A stretch of 64,000 nucleotides of DNA from Kosakonia oryzendophytica (GTDB lineage: Bacteria; Pseudomonadota; Gammaproteobacteria; Enterobacterales; Enterobacteriaceae): NCBI RefSeq assembly GCF_900094925.1, contig NZ_FMAY01000007.1:62001-126000 (forward strand), written 5' to 3'. Shown in pieces: positions 21,023-31,655 of the stretch. Under the pieces are notes generated by a model. The model worked only from the letters and a program-made list of their open reading frames with translations. It searched no databases and was not told where the DNA came from. Every line of letters begins with the position of its first letter. Position 1 is the first letter of the stretch. The position numbers and the translations under genes were made by a program.

Positions 21023-22498
21023 ATGGCGGTAATACAAACAGCCCAGGCGTGTGACCTGGTCATTTTCGGCGCGAAAGGCGACCTCGCACGCCGGAAATTG
21101 CTGCCTTCCCTGTATCAACTGGAAAAAGCGGGTCAGATCCACCCGGATACGCGTATCCTGGGCGTTGGACGCGCCGACTGGGATAAAGAAGCTTACACTC
21201 AGGTGATCCGTGAAGCGCTCGAAACCTTTATGAAGGAGAAGATCGACGAGAGCTTGTGGGACAAGCTAAGCGGTCGTCTTGATTTCTGCAATCTCGACGT
21301 TAACGACACCGCTGCGTTTAAACGCCTTGGCGATATGCTGGATCAAAAAAATCGCACTACCATCAACTATTTTGCGATGCCGCCGAGCACCTTTGGTGCC
21401 ATCTGTAAGGGGCTGGGCGAAGCCAAACTGAACGCCAAACCGGCGCGCGTGGTGATGGAAAAACCGCTGGGAACCTCACTAGCGACTTCGCGTGAGATCA
21501 ACGACCAGGTGGGTGAATATTTCGAAGAGTGCCAGGTTTACCGTATCGACCACTACCTGGGTAAAGAGACGGTGCTTAACCTGCTGGCGCTGCGTTTTGC
21601 CAACTCTCTGTTTGTGAACAACTGGGATAATCGCACTATCGATCACGTGGAAATCACCGTGGCGGAAGAGGTGGGTATTGAAGGTCGCTGGGGCTATTTT
21701 GACCAGGCAGGTCAAATGCGCGACATGATCCAGAACCACCTGCTGCAAATCCTGTGCATGATTGCGATGTCGCCGCCGTCAGACCTGAGTGCGGACAGCA
21801 TTCGCGATGAAAAAGTGAAAGTGCTGAAGTCATTGCGTCGCATCGACCGTACCAACGTGCGTGAAAAAACTGTACGCGGTCAGTACACCGCCGGTTTTGC
21901 TCAAGGCAAAAAAGTGCCGGGTTACCTGGAAGAAGAGGGCGCTAACAAGTCCAGTAATACCGAAACGTTTGTTGCTATCCGCGTGGATATTGACAACTGG
22001 CGCTGGGCGGGTGTGCCGTTCTATCTGCGTACCGGTAAACGTCTGCCGGCGAAATGTTCTGAAGTCGTAGTGTATTTCAAAACGCCAGAACTGAATCTGT
22101 TCAAAGAGTCCTGGCAGGATCTGCCACAGAACAAGCTGACTATCCGTCTGCAACCCGATGAGGGCGTGGATATCCAGGTTCTTAACAAAGTGCCGGGTCT
22201 GGATCACAAGCATAATCTGCAGATCACCAAACTCGACCTCAGCTACTCTGAAACGTTTAACCAGACGCACCTTGCAGATGCTTACGAGCGTCTGCTTCTG
22301 GAGACCATGCGCGGCATCCAGGCGCTGTTTGTGCGCCGTGATGAAGTAGAAGAGGCGTGGAAATGGGTGGACTCCATTACTGAAGCCTGGGCTGCGGATA
22401 ATGACTCACCGAAACCGTATCAGGCGGGCACCTGGGGGCCTGTTGCTTCCGTGGCAATGATCACCCGCGATGGCCGTTCCTGGAACGAGTTTGAGTAA
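21023..22498 (+). CDS. zwf: Glucose-6-phosphate 1-dehydrogenase
   Basis: First enzyme of the oxidative pentose-phosphate and Entner-Doudoroff routes, making NADPH and 6-phosphogluconolactone. The 491-residue protein has the coenzyme motif [11 protein letters not shown] near residues 15-25, the substrate motif RIDHYLGKE near 178-186 with the catalytic His region, and [19 protein letters not shown] lies 7 nt upstream of the ATG. It is followed by edd-eda, so zwf-edd-eda forms the complete route from glucose-6-P to pyruvate and glyceraldehyde-3-P. Confidence 0.98.
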   Translation: MAVIQTAQACDLVIFGAKGDLARRKLLPSLYQLEKAGQIHPDTRILGVGRADWDKEAYTQVIREALETFMKEKIDESLWDKLSGRLDFCNLDVNDTAAFKRLGDMLDQKNRTTINYFAMPPSTFGAICKGLGEAKLNAKPARVVMEKPLGTSLATSREINDQVGEYFEECQVYRIDHYLGKETVLNLLALRFANSLFVNNWDNRTIDHVEITVAEEVGIEGRWGYFDQAGQMRDMIQNHLLQILCMIAMSPPSDLSADSIRDEKVKVLKSLRRIDRTNVREKTVRGQYTAGFAQGKKVPGYLEEEGANKSSNTETFVAIRVDIDNWRWAGVPFYLRTGKRLPAKCSEVVVYFKTPELNLFKESWQDLPQNKLTIRLQPDEGVDIQVLNKVPGLDHKHNLQITKLDLSYSETFNQTHLADAYERLLLETMRGIQALFVRRDEVEEAWKWVDSITEAWAADNDSPKPYQAGTWGPVASVAMITRDGRSWNEFE

Positions 22499-22522
22499 CC
22501 TTGCTGCTGTTCTGATGATGCT

Positions 22523-22538
22523 ATTTTACCGGTAACAT
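22523..22538. promoter_or_regulatory. GntR-type operator upstream of edd
   Basis: ATTTTACCGGTAACAT is a palindrome with one mismatch and fits the gluconate-repressor consensus ATGTTACCnGTAACAT. It lies 25 bp after the zwf stop and ~194 bp before edd, consistent with gluconate induction of edd-eda. Confidence 0.75.
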
Positions 22539-22577
22539 GATCTAACACAGAAATCAGGACAATTTTTCATCTTTCAG

Positions 22578-22611
22578 GCCCCGACTGGATTCACCAGCGG
22601 GGCTTTTTTTA
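22578..22611 (+). terminator. Terminator-like hairpin between zwf and edd
   Basis: GCCCCG/CGGGGC outer stem with inner CTGG/CCAG pairs and a T7 tail. It lies downstream of the GntR operator, so it is either the zwf terminator or part of an edd leader. Confidence 0.88.
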
Positions 22612-22731
22612 TTACACTGGCTGAAGCGATTTTGCCTTTGGGGCACAGTAATCCGGTGTTTCGGGCTGGCAGGAAAAACCGTTTATACCGCGCATATTGT
22701 TTCCCCGGACAGATAAATTTCAGGAGCCTCT

Positions 22732-24543
22732 ATGAACCCGACAATGTTACGCGTAACAAATCGTATTATTGAACGTTCGCGCGAAACCCGCTCAGCCTAC
22801 CTTGCCCGCATCGAACAGGCGAAAAGCAGCACGGTACGCCGCTCATCACTAGCATGCGGCAATCTGGCGCACGGATTCGCTGCCTGCCAGCCCGAGGATA
22901 AAGCCTCACTCAAAAGTATGTTGCGCAACAACATCGCCATCATCACTTCCTACAATGATATGCTGTCTGCGCACCAGCCCTATGAAACCTACCCGACTAT
23001 CCTGCGCAAAGCGCTGCATTCCGTTAATGCGGTGGGGCAGGTTGCCGGCGGTGTTCCGGCGATGTGTGATGGCGTTACCCAAGGGCAGGACGGTATGGAG
23101 CTTTCACTGCTTAGCCGTGAAATTATCGCCATGTCGGCTGCGGTAGGCCTGTCACACAATATGTTTGATGGCGCGTTATATCTCGGTGTGTGCGACAAAA
23201 TTGTCCCCGGCCTTGCGATGGCGGCGCTCTCATTTGGTCATTTACCCGCGCTGTTCGTGCCGTCAGGCCCGATGGCCAGCGGTCTGGCGAACAAAGAAAA
23301 AGTACGTATCCGCCAGCTTTATGCTGAAGGTAAAGTCGATCGCATGGCGCTGCTGGAATCTGAAGCTGCGTCTTATCATGCACCGGGCACCTGTACTTTC
23401 TATGGCACTGCCAACACCAATCAGATGGTGATTGAATTTATGGGCATGCAGTTACCCGGTTCCTCTTTTGTGCATCCGGATGCCCCGCTGCGACAGGCTT
23501 TAACCGAAGCGGCTGCCCGTCAGGTAACGCGTCTCACCGGCAATGGCAACGAATGGATGCCGCTTGGCAAGATGATTGACGAAAAAGTGGTGGTAAATGG
23601 CATCGTTTCGCTGCTGGCAACGGGCGGCTCAACCAACCACACCATGCACCTGGTGGCGATGGCTCGCGCGGCGGGCATTATTATCAACTGGGATGATTTC
23701 TCTGACCTTTCTGATGTAGTGCCGTTGCTGGCACGCCTCTATCCGAATGGCCCGGCCGACATTAACCACTTCCAGGCGGCAGGTGGCGTTCCGGTTCTGA
23801 TGCGCGAACTGCTCAAAGGCGGCCTGCTGCATGAAGACGTCAATACAGTGGCGGGCTTTGGTCTGACTCGCTATACCAACGAACCGTGGCTGAATAATGG
23901 TGAGCTTGACTGGCGTCCTGGCGCTGAGGTCTCGCTCGATGCCGATGTCATTGCCACCTTTGATAAACCGTTCTCCAAACACGGCGGCACCAAAGTACTG
24001 AGTGGTAACCTTGGCCGTGCTGTCATGAAGACCTCCGCCGTGCCGGTGGAAAATCAGGTTATTGAAGCGCCGGCGATTGTTTTTGAAAGCCAGCATGACG
24101 TGTTGCCGGCCTTCGATGCAGGTTTGCTGGACCGTGACTGCGTGGTTGTTGTACGTCATCAGGGGCCAAAAGCGAACGGAATGCCAGAATTACATAAACT
24201 CATGCCGCCACTTGGTGTATTATTGGACCGCCGTTTCAAAATAGCTTTAGTAACCGATGGACGGCTCTCAGGTGCATCGGGTAAAGTGCCGTCGGCGATC
24301 CACGTAACACCAGAGGCTTATGATGGTGGATTGCTGGCGAAAGTGCGTGATGGCGATATCATCCGGGTCAACGGGCAGACGGGAGAATTAACGCTGCTGG
24401 TGGATGAAAACGAACTTGCCGCACGTCAACCACATATTCCTGACCTGAGCGCGATGCGCGTGGGCACAGGGCGCGAAATGTTCGGCGCACTGCGGGAGAA
24501 ACTTTCCGGGGCGGAGCAGGGCGCAACCTGTATCACTTTTTAA
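22732..24543 (+). CDS. edd: 6-phosphogluconate dehydratase
   Basis: First dedicated Entner-Doudoroff enzyme, dehydrating 6-phosphogluconate to KDPG. The 603-residue protein belongs to the IlvD/Edd family and has the iron-sulfur cysteines in [26 protein letters not shown] and [16 protein letters not shown], and the C-terminal [15 protein letters not shown] motif. AGGAG precedes the ATG. eda follows 37 bp downstream in the same operon. Confidence 0.98.
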   Translation: MNPTMLRVTNRIIERSRETRSAYLARIEQAKSSTVRRSSLACGNLAHGFAACQPEDKASLKSMLRNNIAIITSYNDMLSAHQPYETYPTILRKALHSVNAVGQVAGGVPAMCDGVTQGQDGMELSLLSREIIAMSAAVGLSHNMFDGALYLGVCDKIVPGLAMAALSFGHLPALFVPSGPMASGLANKEKVRIRQLYAEGKVDRMALLESEAASYHAPGTCTFYGTANTNQMVIEFMGMQLPGSSFVHPDAPLRQALTEAAARQVTRLTGNGNEWMPLGKMIDEKVVVNGIVSLLATGGSTNHTMHLVAMARAAGIIINWDDFSDLSDVVPLLARLYPNGPADINHFQAAGGVPVLMRELLKGGLLHEDVNTVAGFGLTRYTNEPWLNNGELDWRPGAEVSLDADVIATFDKPFSKHGGTKVLSGNLGRAVMKTSAVPVENQVIEAPAIVFESQHDVLPAFDAGLLDRDCVVVVRHQGPKANGMPELHKLMPPLGVLLDRRFKIALVTDGRLSGASGKVPSAIHVTPEAYDGGLLAKVRDGDIIRVNGQTGELTLLVDENELAARQPHIPDLSAMRVGTGREMFGALREKLSGAEQGATCITF

Positions 24544-24580
24544 GACGACACGATTTTAGTTCTGGCGAGAGAAAAACCTG

Positions 24581-25222
24581 ATGAAAAACTGGAAAACGAG
24601 TGCAGAAACAATCCTGAAAACTGGCCCGGTTGTGCCGGTGATCGTAGTGAACAAACTGGAACACGCGGTGCCGATGGCGAAAGCGCTGGTTGCCGGAGGC
24701 GTTCGCGTTCTGGAAGTGACTCTGCGCACCGCTTGTGCCATAGACGCTATCCGTGCGATTGCTAAAGAAGTGCCGGACGCGATTGTTGGTGCGGGCACCG
24801 TGCTGAACCCGCAGCAACTGGCGGAAGTGACCGCTGCGGGTGCGCAGTTCGCCATCAGCCCGGGTCTGACCGAACCGTTGCTGAAGGCCGCAACGGAAGG
24901 CTCAATCCCGTTGATCCCGGGTATCAGCACCGTTTCCGAACTGATGCTGGGCATGGACTACGGTCTGAAAGAGTTTAAATTTTTCCCGGCTGAAGCGAAT
25001 GGCGGCACCAAAGCGCTGCAAGCCATTGCCGGTCCATTTGCGCATGTGCGTTTCTGCCCGACTGGCGGGATTTCTCCGGCAAACTACCGTGACTACCTGG
25101 CGCTGAAAAGTGTGCTGTGCATCGGCGGTTCCTGGTTGGTGCCGGCAGATGCGTTGGAAGCAGGTGATTATGACCGCATCACTAAACTGGCACGTGAAGC
25201 GGTAGAAGGCGCGAAGCAGTAA
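24581..25222 (+). CDS. eda: KDPG/KHG aldolase
   Basis: Cleaves KDPG to pyruvate and glyceraldehyde-3-phosphate; it also acts on 4-hydroxy-2-oxoglutarate. The 213-residue TIM-barrel class I aldolase has [11 protein letters not shown] (catalytic Glu near 45) and [13 protein letters not shown] (Schiff-base Lys near 133), then CPTGGI. It is the last gene of edd-eda, ending at a strong terminator shared in space with the convergent purT. Confidence 0.98.
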   Translation: MKNWKTSAETILKTGPVVPVIVVNKLEHAVPMAKALVAGGVRVLEVTLRTACAIDAIRAIAKEVPDAIVGAGTVLNPQQLAEVTAAGAQFAISPGLTEPLLKAATEGSIPLIPGISTVSELMLGMDYGLKEFKFFPAEANGGTKALQAIAGPFAHVRFCPTGGISPANYRDYLALKSVLCIGGSWLVPADALEAGDYDRITKLAREAVEGAKQ

Positions 25223-25255
25223 CCGTGCGGCGGGACTAACCCCGCCAGCCATAAA

Positions 25256-25289
25256 GCCCGCTCAGCGTTACTGCTGGCGGGCTTTTTTT
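25256..25289 (+). terminator. Terminator of edd-eda
   Basis: GCCCGC (25256-25261) pairs with GCGGGC (25277-25282), with inner CAGC/GCTG, followed by T7. Confidence 0.9.
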
Positions 25290-26466
25290 ATCCCTGAACG
25301 TTAACGGTCTTCGCTGCCGTAATCGCCCGTTGTACGGCGGTTTCGACATTCTCGCCCGTCGCCAGCGCGACGCCCAGTCGACGGGAGCCGTCGATTTCCG
25401 GTTTGCCGAACAGGCGCAACTGCACACCAGCGCCCACCGCTTCATGCACGTTATCGAAGGTCACATTCCGGCTGCTCAAACGCGGCAGGATGACCGCCGA
25501 AGCAGACGGGCCATACTGGCGGATGTCGCCAACAGGCAAGCCGAGGAAGGCGCGCACGTGCAGCGCGAACTCGGAGAGATCCTGCGAAATCAGCGTAACC
25601 ATACCGGTATCATGCGGTCGCGGAGAGACTTCGCTGAAGATGACTTCATCGCCACACACGAATAACTCCACGCCAAACAGACCGTGACCACCGAGCGCCA
25701 GGACGACTTTGCGGGCAATCTCTTCCGCGCGTTGCAGCGCGACGGTGGACATCTGCTGCGGCTGCCAGGATTCACGATAATCCCCGTCTTCCTGACGGTG
25801 GCCAATGGGAGCGCAAAAATGCACGCCATCCACCGCGCTGACTGTCAAAAGCGTGATTTCAAAATCAAAGTGGACCACGCCTTCGACAATCACGCGACCG
25901 GCTCCGGCACGGCCGCCTTGTTGTGCATATTCCCAGGCTTTAGCTAACTGGTCAGTACTTTTAATAAAGCTCTGGCCTTTGCCAGATGAACTCATAACCG
26001 GCTTAACAATACACGGCAACCCAATCTCTTCAACCGCCTGATGGAATGCGGCTTCACTGTCAGCAAAACGGTAACTGGACGTCGGAAGCTGGAGTTCTTC
26101 CGCCGCGAGACGACGAATGCCCTCACGGTTCATTGTCAGCTTTGCAGCACGCGCACAGGGGACAACGTGCTGGCCTTGTGCTTCCAGTTCAATCAGCGTA
26201 TCGGTGGCGATGGCTTCGATTTCCGGCACAATGAAATGGGGTTTTTCTTGCGCTACCAGCGCTTTCAGCGCCTCTCCATCCAGCATATTAATAACATGCG
26301 AACGGTGGGCGACATGCATTGCCGGGGCATCGGCATAGCGGTCAACGGCAATCACTTCGATGCCGAGACGTTGGCACTCAATGGCCACTTCTTTGCCCAG
26401 TTCGCCGGAACCGAGTAACATCACGCGAGTTGCTGCAGGGCGCAGCGCAGTACCTAAAAGAGTCAT
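25288..26466 (-). CDS. purT: Formate-dependent GAR transformylase PurT
   Basis: ATP-grasp enzyme that formylates glycinamide ribonucleotide using formate, an alternative to PurN in purine synthesis. The 392-residue protein has the N-terminal PreATP-grasp domain ([15 protein letters not shown]), the ATP-grasp core ([17 protein letters not shown] near 150-170) and the metal-binding [14 protein letters not shown] PurR box lies ~40 bp upstream of the start, indicating purine repression. Confidence 0.98.
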   Translation of the reverse strand: MTLLGTALRPAATRVMLLGSGELGKEVAIECQRLGIEVIAVDRYADAPAMHVAHRSHVINMLDGEALKALVAQEKPHFIVPEIEAIATDTLIELEAQGQHVVPCARAAKLTMNREGIRRLAAEELQLPTSSYRFADSEAAFHQAVEEIGLPCIVKPVMSSSGKGQSFIKSTDQLAKAWEYAQQGGRAGAGRVIVEGVVHFDFEITLLTVSAVDGVHFCAPIGHRQEDGDYRESWQPQQMSTVALQRAEEIARKVVLALGGHGLFGVELFVCGDEVIFSEVSPRPHDTGMVTLISQDLSEFALHVRAFLGLPVGDIRQYGPSASAVILPRLSSRNVTFDNVHEAVGAGVQLRLFGKPEIDGSRRLGVALATGENVETAVQRAITAAKTVNVQG

Positions 26467-26505
26467 AGCAGCTTACCGTTGGGAAAAAATCTGCGCGCAG
26501 TATAA

Positions 26506-26521
26506 ACGAAAACGTTTGCGT
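26506..26521 (-). promoter_or_regulatory. PurR operator of purT
   Basis: Read on the minus strand it is ACGCAAACGTTTTCGT, matching the 16-bp PurR consensus. It lies 40 bp upstream of purT. Confidence 0.88.
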
Positions 26522-26565
26522 CTGTCTTTTATCACTTGCGATGGTTTTTTCATCGCGCTACTATA

Positions 26566-26581
26566 CTGTATAAATAAACAG
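26566..26581 (+). promoter_or_regulatory. LexA box of yebG
   Basis: CTGTATAAATAAACAG is a perfect CTGT-N8-ACAG SOS operator 17 bp before the yebG start codon. Confidence 0.9.
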
Positions 26582-26598
26582 TTAAATGAGGCTGCATC

Positions 26599-26940
26599 AT
26601 GGCGGTAGAAGTTAAATACGTAGTCATTAGAGAAGGTGAGGAAAAAATGTCTTTTGCCAGCAAAAAGGAAGCGGATGCTTACGATAAGATGCTTGATCTG
26701 GCGGAAGTTCTGGGTGACTGGTTAGGCGCAGGTCCGGTCACACTGGAAGACGAAACACGTGACCAAATGGCGCTGTGGCTTGCCGAACAAAAAGACGCAC
26801 TTAGCAGCATCCTTAAGTCCGGCAAATTGCCTGGAACAGAGGCACAGGAACCTGAAATGTCACCGGCGGCGGATGTGGAGAGTGAGCCGACAGACACCGT
26901 GGACATTAAAAGCGCAGCCAAACGCGCGAAAGTTGCCTGA
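26599..26940 (+). CDS. yebG: SOS-induced protein YebG
   Basis: A small DNA-damage-inducible protein of the YebG family, function unresolved. The 113-residue protein has the conserved N-terminus MAVEVKYVVIREGEEKMSF and the DKMLDLAE and LWLAEQKDALSSILKSGKLP segments. The C-terminal tail is acidic and ~17 residues longer than in K-12, ending in a basic AAKRAKVA. The LexA box directly upstream supports SOS control. Confidence 0.93.
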   Translation: MAVEVKYVVIREGEEKMSFASKKEADAYDKMLDLAEVLGDWLGAGPVTLEDETRDQMALWLAEQKDALSSILKSGKLPGTEAQEPEMSPAADVESEPTDTVDIKSAAKRAKVA

Positions 26941-26998
26941 TCTTGCACTGCCTGTAATTTGTACCATGCTTTGAAGGGGTAAAAACCAGGAGATAAGC

Positions 26999-27352
26999 AT
27001 GAAAATAGCAGGGGTTTTCGCCAGCTTTCTTTTGCTGGCGGGCAGTGCAGCGGCGCATGCCGCTAACGATAAGTCGGTGAAGTTTCCCTCGTGCGAGGGG
27101 CTTAACGCTGAAGGCATTGCCGCCAGCGTTAAGCGTGACTATTTGCAAAATCGCATTGTTCGTTGGGCAGACGATCAAAAAAAACTTGGACAGGCTGATC
27201 CTGTGGCCTGGATCAGCACCAGGGATATTGTCGGCAAGGGCGATAAATGGGCTGTACCGTTAACCGTACGCGGGAAAAGCACTGATATCCACTATAAAGT
27301 GGTGATCGACTGCAAGGCCGGTACGGCGGACTATCAACCACAACCTGACTGA
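26999..27352 (+). CDS. yebF: Secreted protein YebF
   Basis: A small protein known in E. coli for reaching the culture medium through outer-membrane porins after Sec export. The 117-residue precursor has a signal peptide ([21 protein letters not shown]) and two cysteines, in FPSCEGL and VIDCKAG, which probably form a disulfide. The colicin-M-immunity-like fold segment [14 protein letters not shown]...RWADDQKK is conserved. It lies between yebG and yebE in the usual order. Confidence 0.93.
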   Translation: MKIAGVFASFLLLAGSAAAHAANDKSVKFPSCEGLNAEGIAASVKRDYLQNRIVRWADDQKKLGQADPVAWISTRDIVGKGDKWAVPLTVRGKSTDIHYKVVIDCKAGTADYQPQPD

Positions 27353-27442
27353 CACAATTTTCCCATCTTTTGCAGAGTCAGACATTTCCTGACATCCCCT
27401 CGCTTACTCTGAGCGCACCATTATCAGTAGGCGAGGGACATC

Positions 27443-28102
27443 ATGAGTTGGTTAAATCAATTACAGTCGCTGCTTGGTCAGAAAGGCGGAGCAGCAGCAT
27501 CTTCCTCAGACGCGCAGGGGTTAAGCAAACTGTTGGTACCCGGCGCGCTGGGTGGTCTTGCCGGACTGCTGGTTGCCAGTAAATCATCGCGTAAACTTCT
27601 GGCCAAATACGGTACCAGCGCCTTGCTGGTTGGCGGTGGTGCGGTAGCCGGCAGCGTGCTGTGGAATAAATACAAAGATCGTATCCGTGATGCTCACCAG
27701 GGTGAGCCCCAGTTTGGTCAACACCATTCACCGTTGGATGTGCGCACAGAACGCCTGATCCTGGCGCTGGTCTTTGCAGCCAAAAGTGATGGTCATATCG
27801 ATGACAAGGAACGCGCGGCTATCGAACAACAACTTCGAGAAGCAGGCGTGGAAGAGCAGGGACGGGCGCTAATCGCGCAGGCCATTGAGCAGCCTCTTGA
27901 TCCTGAACGGCTGGCGCGGGGTGTCAAAAACGAAGAAGAAGCGTTGGAAATCTATTTCCTCAGTTGCGCTGCTATCGATATCGATCACTTTATGGAGCGC
28001 AGTTACCTTAACGCGTTGGGTGATGCGCTAAAAATCCCTGCCGATGTGCGTGAAGGGATTGAAGAGGATCTTAAGCAACAAAAACATGCTCTCCCGCAAT
28101 AA
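27443..28102 (+). CDS. yebE: DUF533 inner-membrane protein YebE
   Basis: A 219-residue protein of the DUF533/TerB-like family. It has a Gly/Ala-rich N-terminal half with one or two membrane segments (residues ~30-75) and a cytoplasmic helical domain with acidic TerB-like residues ([20 protein letters not shown] near 113-132; key residues D, G, D, E). In E. coli it is a marker of envelope stress (Cpx). I could not find a convincing CpxR box in the 90-bp gap upstream. Confidence 0.92.
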   Translation: MSWLNQLQSLLGQKGGAAASSSDAQGLSKLLVPGALGGLAGLLVASKSSRKLLAKYGTSALLVGGGAVAGSVLWNKYKDRIRDAHQGEPQFGQHHSPLDVRTERLILALVFAAKSDGHIDDKERAAIEQQLREAGVEEQGRALIAQAIEQPLDPERLARGVKNEEEALEIYFLSCAAIDIDHFMERSYLNALGDALKIPADVREGIEEDLKQQKHALPQ

Positions 28103-28179
28103 CAACTGCTACGTTTCGCTTGCATCGCGCGCGGGTTTTGCCACCCTTATAGGTATGTAAAACTAAAAAGAACAGTGCC

Positions 28180-30255
28180 ATGCCGCCGAAAGCGAAAAGA
28201 ATCCCCCATGCCCTGACTGTGCATGGTGATACACGTATCGATGATTATTACTGGCTGCGGGACGACTCGCGTTCCCAGCCAGACGTTCTGGACTATCTTC
28301 AACAAGAAAACCGCTATGGGCATGAGTTGATGGCGTCGCAACAGGCGCTTCAGGACCGAGTGCTGGGGGAGATTATCTCGCGCATTCCGCAGCGTGAGAT
28401 TTCTGCACCTTATATCAAAAATGGCTACCGCTATCGCCATATCTACGAACCCGGCAACGAATATGCTATCTATCAGCGTCAGTCCGTGCTGAGTGCCGAA
28501 TGGGATGAATGGCAGGTGCTTCTGGATGCGAACCAACGCGCGGCGCATAGTGAATTCTATACCCTCGGCGGCATGTCCGTGTCGCCCGATAATACCATTA
28601 TGGCCATTGCGGAAGATTACCTGTCGCGTCGGCAATATGGCCTGCGGTTTCGCAACCTTGAAACCGGGAACTGGTATCCGGAGATGCTTGATAACGTCTC
28701 GCCAGAGTTCGTCTGGGTCAACGATTCTGAAACGCTCTACTATGTGCGCAAACATGCGACAACGTTGTTACCGTATCAGGTGTGGCGACATACTGTTGGT
28801 ACGCCCGCGCAACATGATGAACTGGTCTATGAAGAGCAGGATGAAGCGTTCTACGTCGGATTGAGCAAAACCACCTCGCAGCACTACATCACCATCCATC
28901 TGGCCAGTGCCACTACCAGCGAAGTTTTGCTTCTTGATGCGGAATTGCCGGATGCCCAACCGCTACGTTTTTTACCCCGGCGTAAAGACCATGAATACAG
29001 CCTCGATCACTACCAGCACACCTTCTATCTACGATCGAATCGGGACGGTAAAAACTTTGGTCTTTATCGCACTAAAGTACGTGATGAAAAGCGCTGGGAA
29101 GTGCTGATCCCGGCACGAGACCAGGTGATGTTAGAAGGATTTACCCTGTTTACCGACTGGTTGGTGGTTGAAGAACGGCAGCGCGGATTGACCAGTCTAC
29201 GGCAAATTAACCGGAAAACCCGCGAAGTTGTTGGTATTGCATTTGATGATCCGGCGTATGTCACGTGGCTTGCTTATAACCCTGAGCCAGAAACGTCGCG
29301 GCTGCGCTACGGTTACTCATCGATGACCACGCCGGACACACTGTTTGAGCTGGATATGGACAGCGGTGAACGGCGTGTCATCAAGCAGATTGATGTGGCA
29401 GGTTTTGACGCCAGTCAGTACCAAAGCGAGCATTTATGGATCCACGCGCGGGATGGTGTCGAAGTGCCGGTATCGCTGGTGTACAACAAAAATCATTTTC
29501 GCGCCGGGCAAAATCCATTGCTGGTCTATGGTTACGGATCTTACGGTGCCAGTATGGATGCCGATTTTAGCAGTAGCCGTTTGAGCCTGTTGGATCGCGG
29601 TTTTGTATGCGCGATTGCGCATGTGCGTGGCGGGGGAGAATTGGGGCAGGCATGGTATGAAGAAGGCAAATTCCTCAACAAGAAAAACACGTTCAACGAT
29701 TTCATTGACGTTACGGACAGTTTGCTCGCGCAGGGTTACGGTTCGCCGCTGTTCTGCTATGGCATGGGCGGAAGTGCGGGCGGACTGTTAATTGGTGCGG
29801 TAATTAACGAACGCCCGTCCTTATTTCACGGTGTGATTGCCCAGGTGCCTTTTGTTGATGTGGTCACCACCATGTTGGATGAGTCGATCCCTCTTACCAC
29901 TGGCGAGTTTGAGGAGTGGGGGAACCCCCAGGATGAAACCTACTACCGGTACATGAAAAGCTACAGTCCCTACGACAACATCGGCGCGCACGATTATCCG
30001 CACATGTTGGTGACTACCGGCCTGCATGACTCGCAGGTGCAATACTGGGAACCGGCCAAATGGGTTGCCAAGCTACGGGAGTATAAAACCGACGACAACG
30101 TACTGTTGCTCTGTACGGACATGGATTCCGGGCATGGTGGGAAATCAGGGCGATTTAAATCCTATGAAGGCGTAGCGCTGGAATATGCCTTCCTGATAGC
30201 CCTGGCGCAGGGGACGTTGCCGGGGCAAAACGCGGACTACTCTTCACCCAAATAG
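28180..30255 (+). CDS. ptrB: Oligopeptidase B
   Basis: Cytosolic S9A serine peptidase that cuts short peptides after Arg or Lys. The 691-residue protein has an N-terminal seven-bladed beta-propeller (~1-400) and a C-terminal alpha/beta hydrolase domain with the nucleophile motif [10 protein letters not shown] near residue 528-534, the Asp in [11 protein letters not shown] and the His in [10 protein letters not shown]. The C-terminus is a few residues longer than in K-12 and runs 19 bp into the convergent exoX. Confidence 0.97.
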   Translation: MPPKAKRIPHALTVHGDTRIDDYYWLRDDSRSQPDVLDYLQQENRYGHELMASQQALQDRVLGEIISRIPQREISAPYIKNGYRYRHIYEPGNEYAIYQRQSVLSAEWDEWQVLLDANQRAAHSEFYTLGGMSVSPDNTIMAIAEDYLSRRQYGLRFRNLETGNWYPEMLDNVSPEFVWVNDSETLYYVRKHATTLLPYQVWRHTVGTPAQHDELVYEEQDEAFYVGLSKTTSQHYITIHLASATTSEVLLLDAELPDAQPLRFLPRRKDHEYSLDHYQHTFYLRSNRDGKNFGLYRTKVRDEKRWEVLIPARDQVMLEGFTLFTDWLVVEERQRGLTSLRQINRKTREVVGIAFDDPAYVTWLAYNPEPETSRLRYGYSSMTTPDTLFELDMDSGERRVIKQIDVAGFDASQYQSEHLWIHARDGVEVPVSLVYNKNHFRAGQNPLLVYGYGSYGASMDADFSSSRLSLLDRGFVCAIAHVRGGGELGQAWYEEGKFLNKKNTFNDFIDVTDSLLAQGYGSPLFCYGMGGSAGGLLIGAVINERPSLFHGVIAQVPFVDVVTTMLDESIPLTTGEFEEWGNPQDETYYRYMKSYSPYDNIGAHDYPHMLVTTGLHDSQVQYWEPAKWVAKLREYKTDDNVLLLCTDMDSGHGGKSGRFKSYEGVALEYAFLIALAQGTLPGQNADYSSPK

Positions 30256-30899
30256 TGTTTCAGCGTCAGGCGCAGTTCCGGGCTCATGCGCTCAAGGTTA
30301 TTGAATAACCACCGCAGGTAGCCCGGATCGCGATCGGCAATTTCGGCGACCGGTTTGCCCCGGTATTTACCGAACGTAAAGGTTGTCAGCAGTGCGGGGC
30401 GGCCGGTAATTGTCACCATTTCATCTGCTGTCCAGCCTGAGACCTGCATGATATCTATCAGTAACGCGGCGGTAATATAGCAGTCGTAAAGTGCCCGGTG
30501 GTGGTGCAGACCTGGCGGCGTTTGTACGCTGAGCTTGCGGGATTTATACAACGCCATATTACTGTATTTGATTCCCGGCCACAGGCGACGCGCCAGTTTC
30601 ATGGTACAAATCCACTCGCCGGGCATTTCCGGCAGGACGCGGCGATCAAAGCTGGCATTGTGGGCGACATACCAGTTACTGCCGTAATAATTCGGCACAA
30701 TCTCTTCAATCCATGGCTGATTGGCTACCATCGATTCGGTGATCCGATGTATCGCCATGGCTTGTGAACTGATGGGGCGGTCAGGGCGAACCAGATGGCT
30801 CATCGGGTTGACGATTTGCCCGTCCACGACGTCAACGGAGGCAATTTCGACAATCCCCCCTTGCAGATCGCAGGTTTCGGTATCGATAACACGCAACAT
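30237..30899 (-). CDS. exoX: Exodeoxyribonuclease X
   Basis: DnaQ-family 3'-5' DNA exonuclease used in mismatch repair and recombination. The 220-residue protein carries the DEDDh residues: RVIDTETCD (ExoI, Asp/Glu near 6-8), [14 protein letters not shown] (ExoII) and [12 protein letters not shown] (ExoIII). The start MLRVIDTE was chosen over an upstream ATG by family length. It is only 11 bp downstream of holE because yobB, which separates them in K-12, is missing; its end overlaps ptrB. Confidence 0.96.
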   Translation of the reverse strand: MLRVIDTETCDLQGGIVEIASVDVVDGQIVNPMSHLVRPDRPISSQAMAIHRITESMVANQPWIEEIVPNYYGSNWYVAHNASFDRRVLPEMPGEWICTMKLARRLWPGIKYSNMALYKSRKLSVQTPPGLHHHRALYDCYITAALLIDIMQVSGWTADEMVTITGRPALLTTFTFGKYRGKPVAEIADRDPGYLRWLFNNLERMSPELRLTLKHYLGEE

Positions 30900-30910
30900 A
30901 CCCAACTCCA

Positions 30911-31141
30911 TTATTTCGCTTTAGGCTCATAAGGTAAGCGGGAAAGCGACACTGAGGCCAGCCGATGCGCAATCAAACGCTCGCGAAACCAGGCTCGCAG
31001 GTGCTCTGGCTGTTCACGCTCAATGGCTTCAGCAACCACGGGCATGTTATAGCGTTCTTTAAATGCGACGCCAGCTGCGGCAAGATCGACATTGATCTTA
31101 TCCATTTCATCCTGCCCAAGCTGTGCAAGGTTCGTTGTCAT
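30911..31141 (-). CDS. holE: DNA polymerase III theta subunit
   Basis: Theta subunit, which binds and stabilises the epsilon proofreading subunit in the polymerase III core. It is 76 residues, the family length. The conserved [18 protein letters not shown] and [24 protein letters not shown] segments are present. It is directly upstream of exoX, so the two exonuclease-linked genes probably share a transcript here. Confidence 0.96.
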   Translation of the reverse strand: MTTNLAQLGQDEMDKINVDLAAAGVAFKERYNMPVVAEAIEREQPEHLRAWFRERLIAHRLASVSLSRLPYEPKAK

Positions 31142-31278
31142 GATTTTCTCCTGGGTTCACGCGGCAAAAGTTACGCAACCTGCCGCATACAGACAAGCAC
31201 GCCGACAATGATACTCGACGCGATTATTATACAGGGCTATTCTCTGTCCCATATGTATAACAAAAAGGAATGAACAAT

Positions 31279-31653
31279 ATGCTCACATCTGCTGTTCGCC
31301 GCTGGCGCATGATCGCGCTGATCACCGCCCTTTTTGCCACTCCTGCCGCGCTGGCGCATGCGCATTTGAAAAACCAGTATCCGGCCGCGGGGGCGGAGGT
31401 TACCGCTGCACCGCAGGCGCTAACGCTCACCTTTTCTGAAGGCATCGAAGCGCAGTTCAGTGGTATCAGCGTAACAGGGAGTCAGCAGCAAATTATCCCG
31501 ACCGGCGCGATCAAACGCAATGAGAATGACAAAATGCAAATGATCGTACCGCTGGAGCAGCCGCTCACCCCGGGCCAATATACTGTTAACTGGCATGTGG
31601 TGTCCGTCGACGGGCACAAAACCCACGGTCAGTATCAATTTTCCGTGAAGTAA
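31279..31653 (+). CDS. yobA: Periplasmic copper-binding CopC-domain protein YobA
   Basis: CopC-family periplasmic copper chaperone of the yobA-yebZ-yebY (AZY) operon, linked to copper delivery. It has 124 residues with a signal peptide ending ...ALA before HAHL, so the mature protein begins with the copper-binding His. The second site lies in SVDGHKTHG. The ATG at 31279 was preferred because it is 9 nt from AAGGA; the ATG at 31270 abuts it. yebZ starts 2 bp after the stop. Confidence 0.92.
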   Translation: MLTSAVRRWRMIALITALFATPAALAHAHLKNQYPAAGAEVTAAPQALTLTFSEGIEAQFSGISVTGSQQQIIPTGAIKRNENDKMQMIVPLEQPLTPGQYTVNWHVVSVDGHKTHGQYQFSVK

Positions 31654-31655
31654 CC

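Noticed and set aside
28147-28755. 202-codon minus-strand frame opposite ptrB
   Set aside because: Shadow of the N-terminal propeller region of oligopeptidase B; no domain or promoter.
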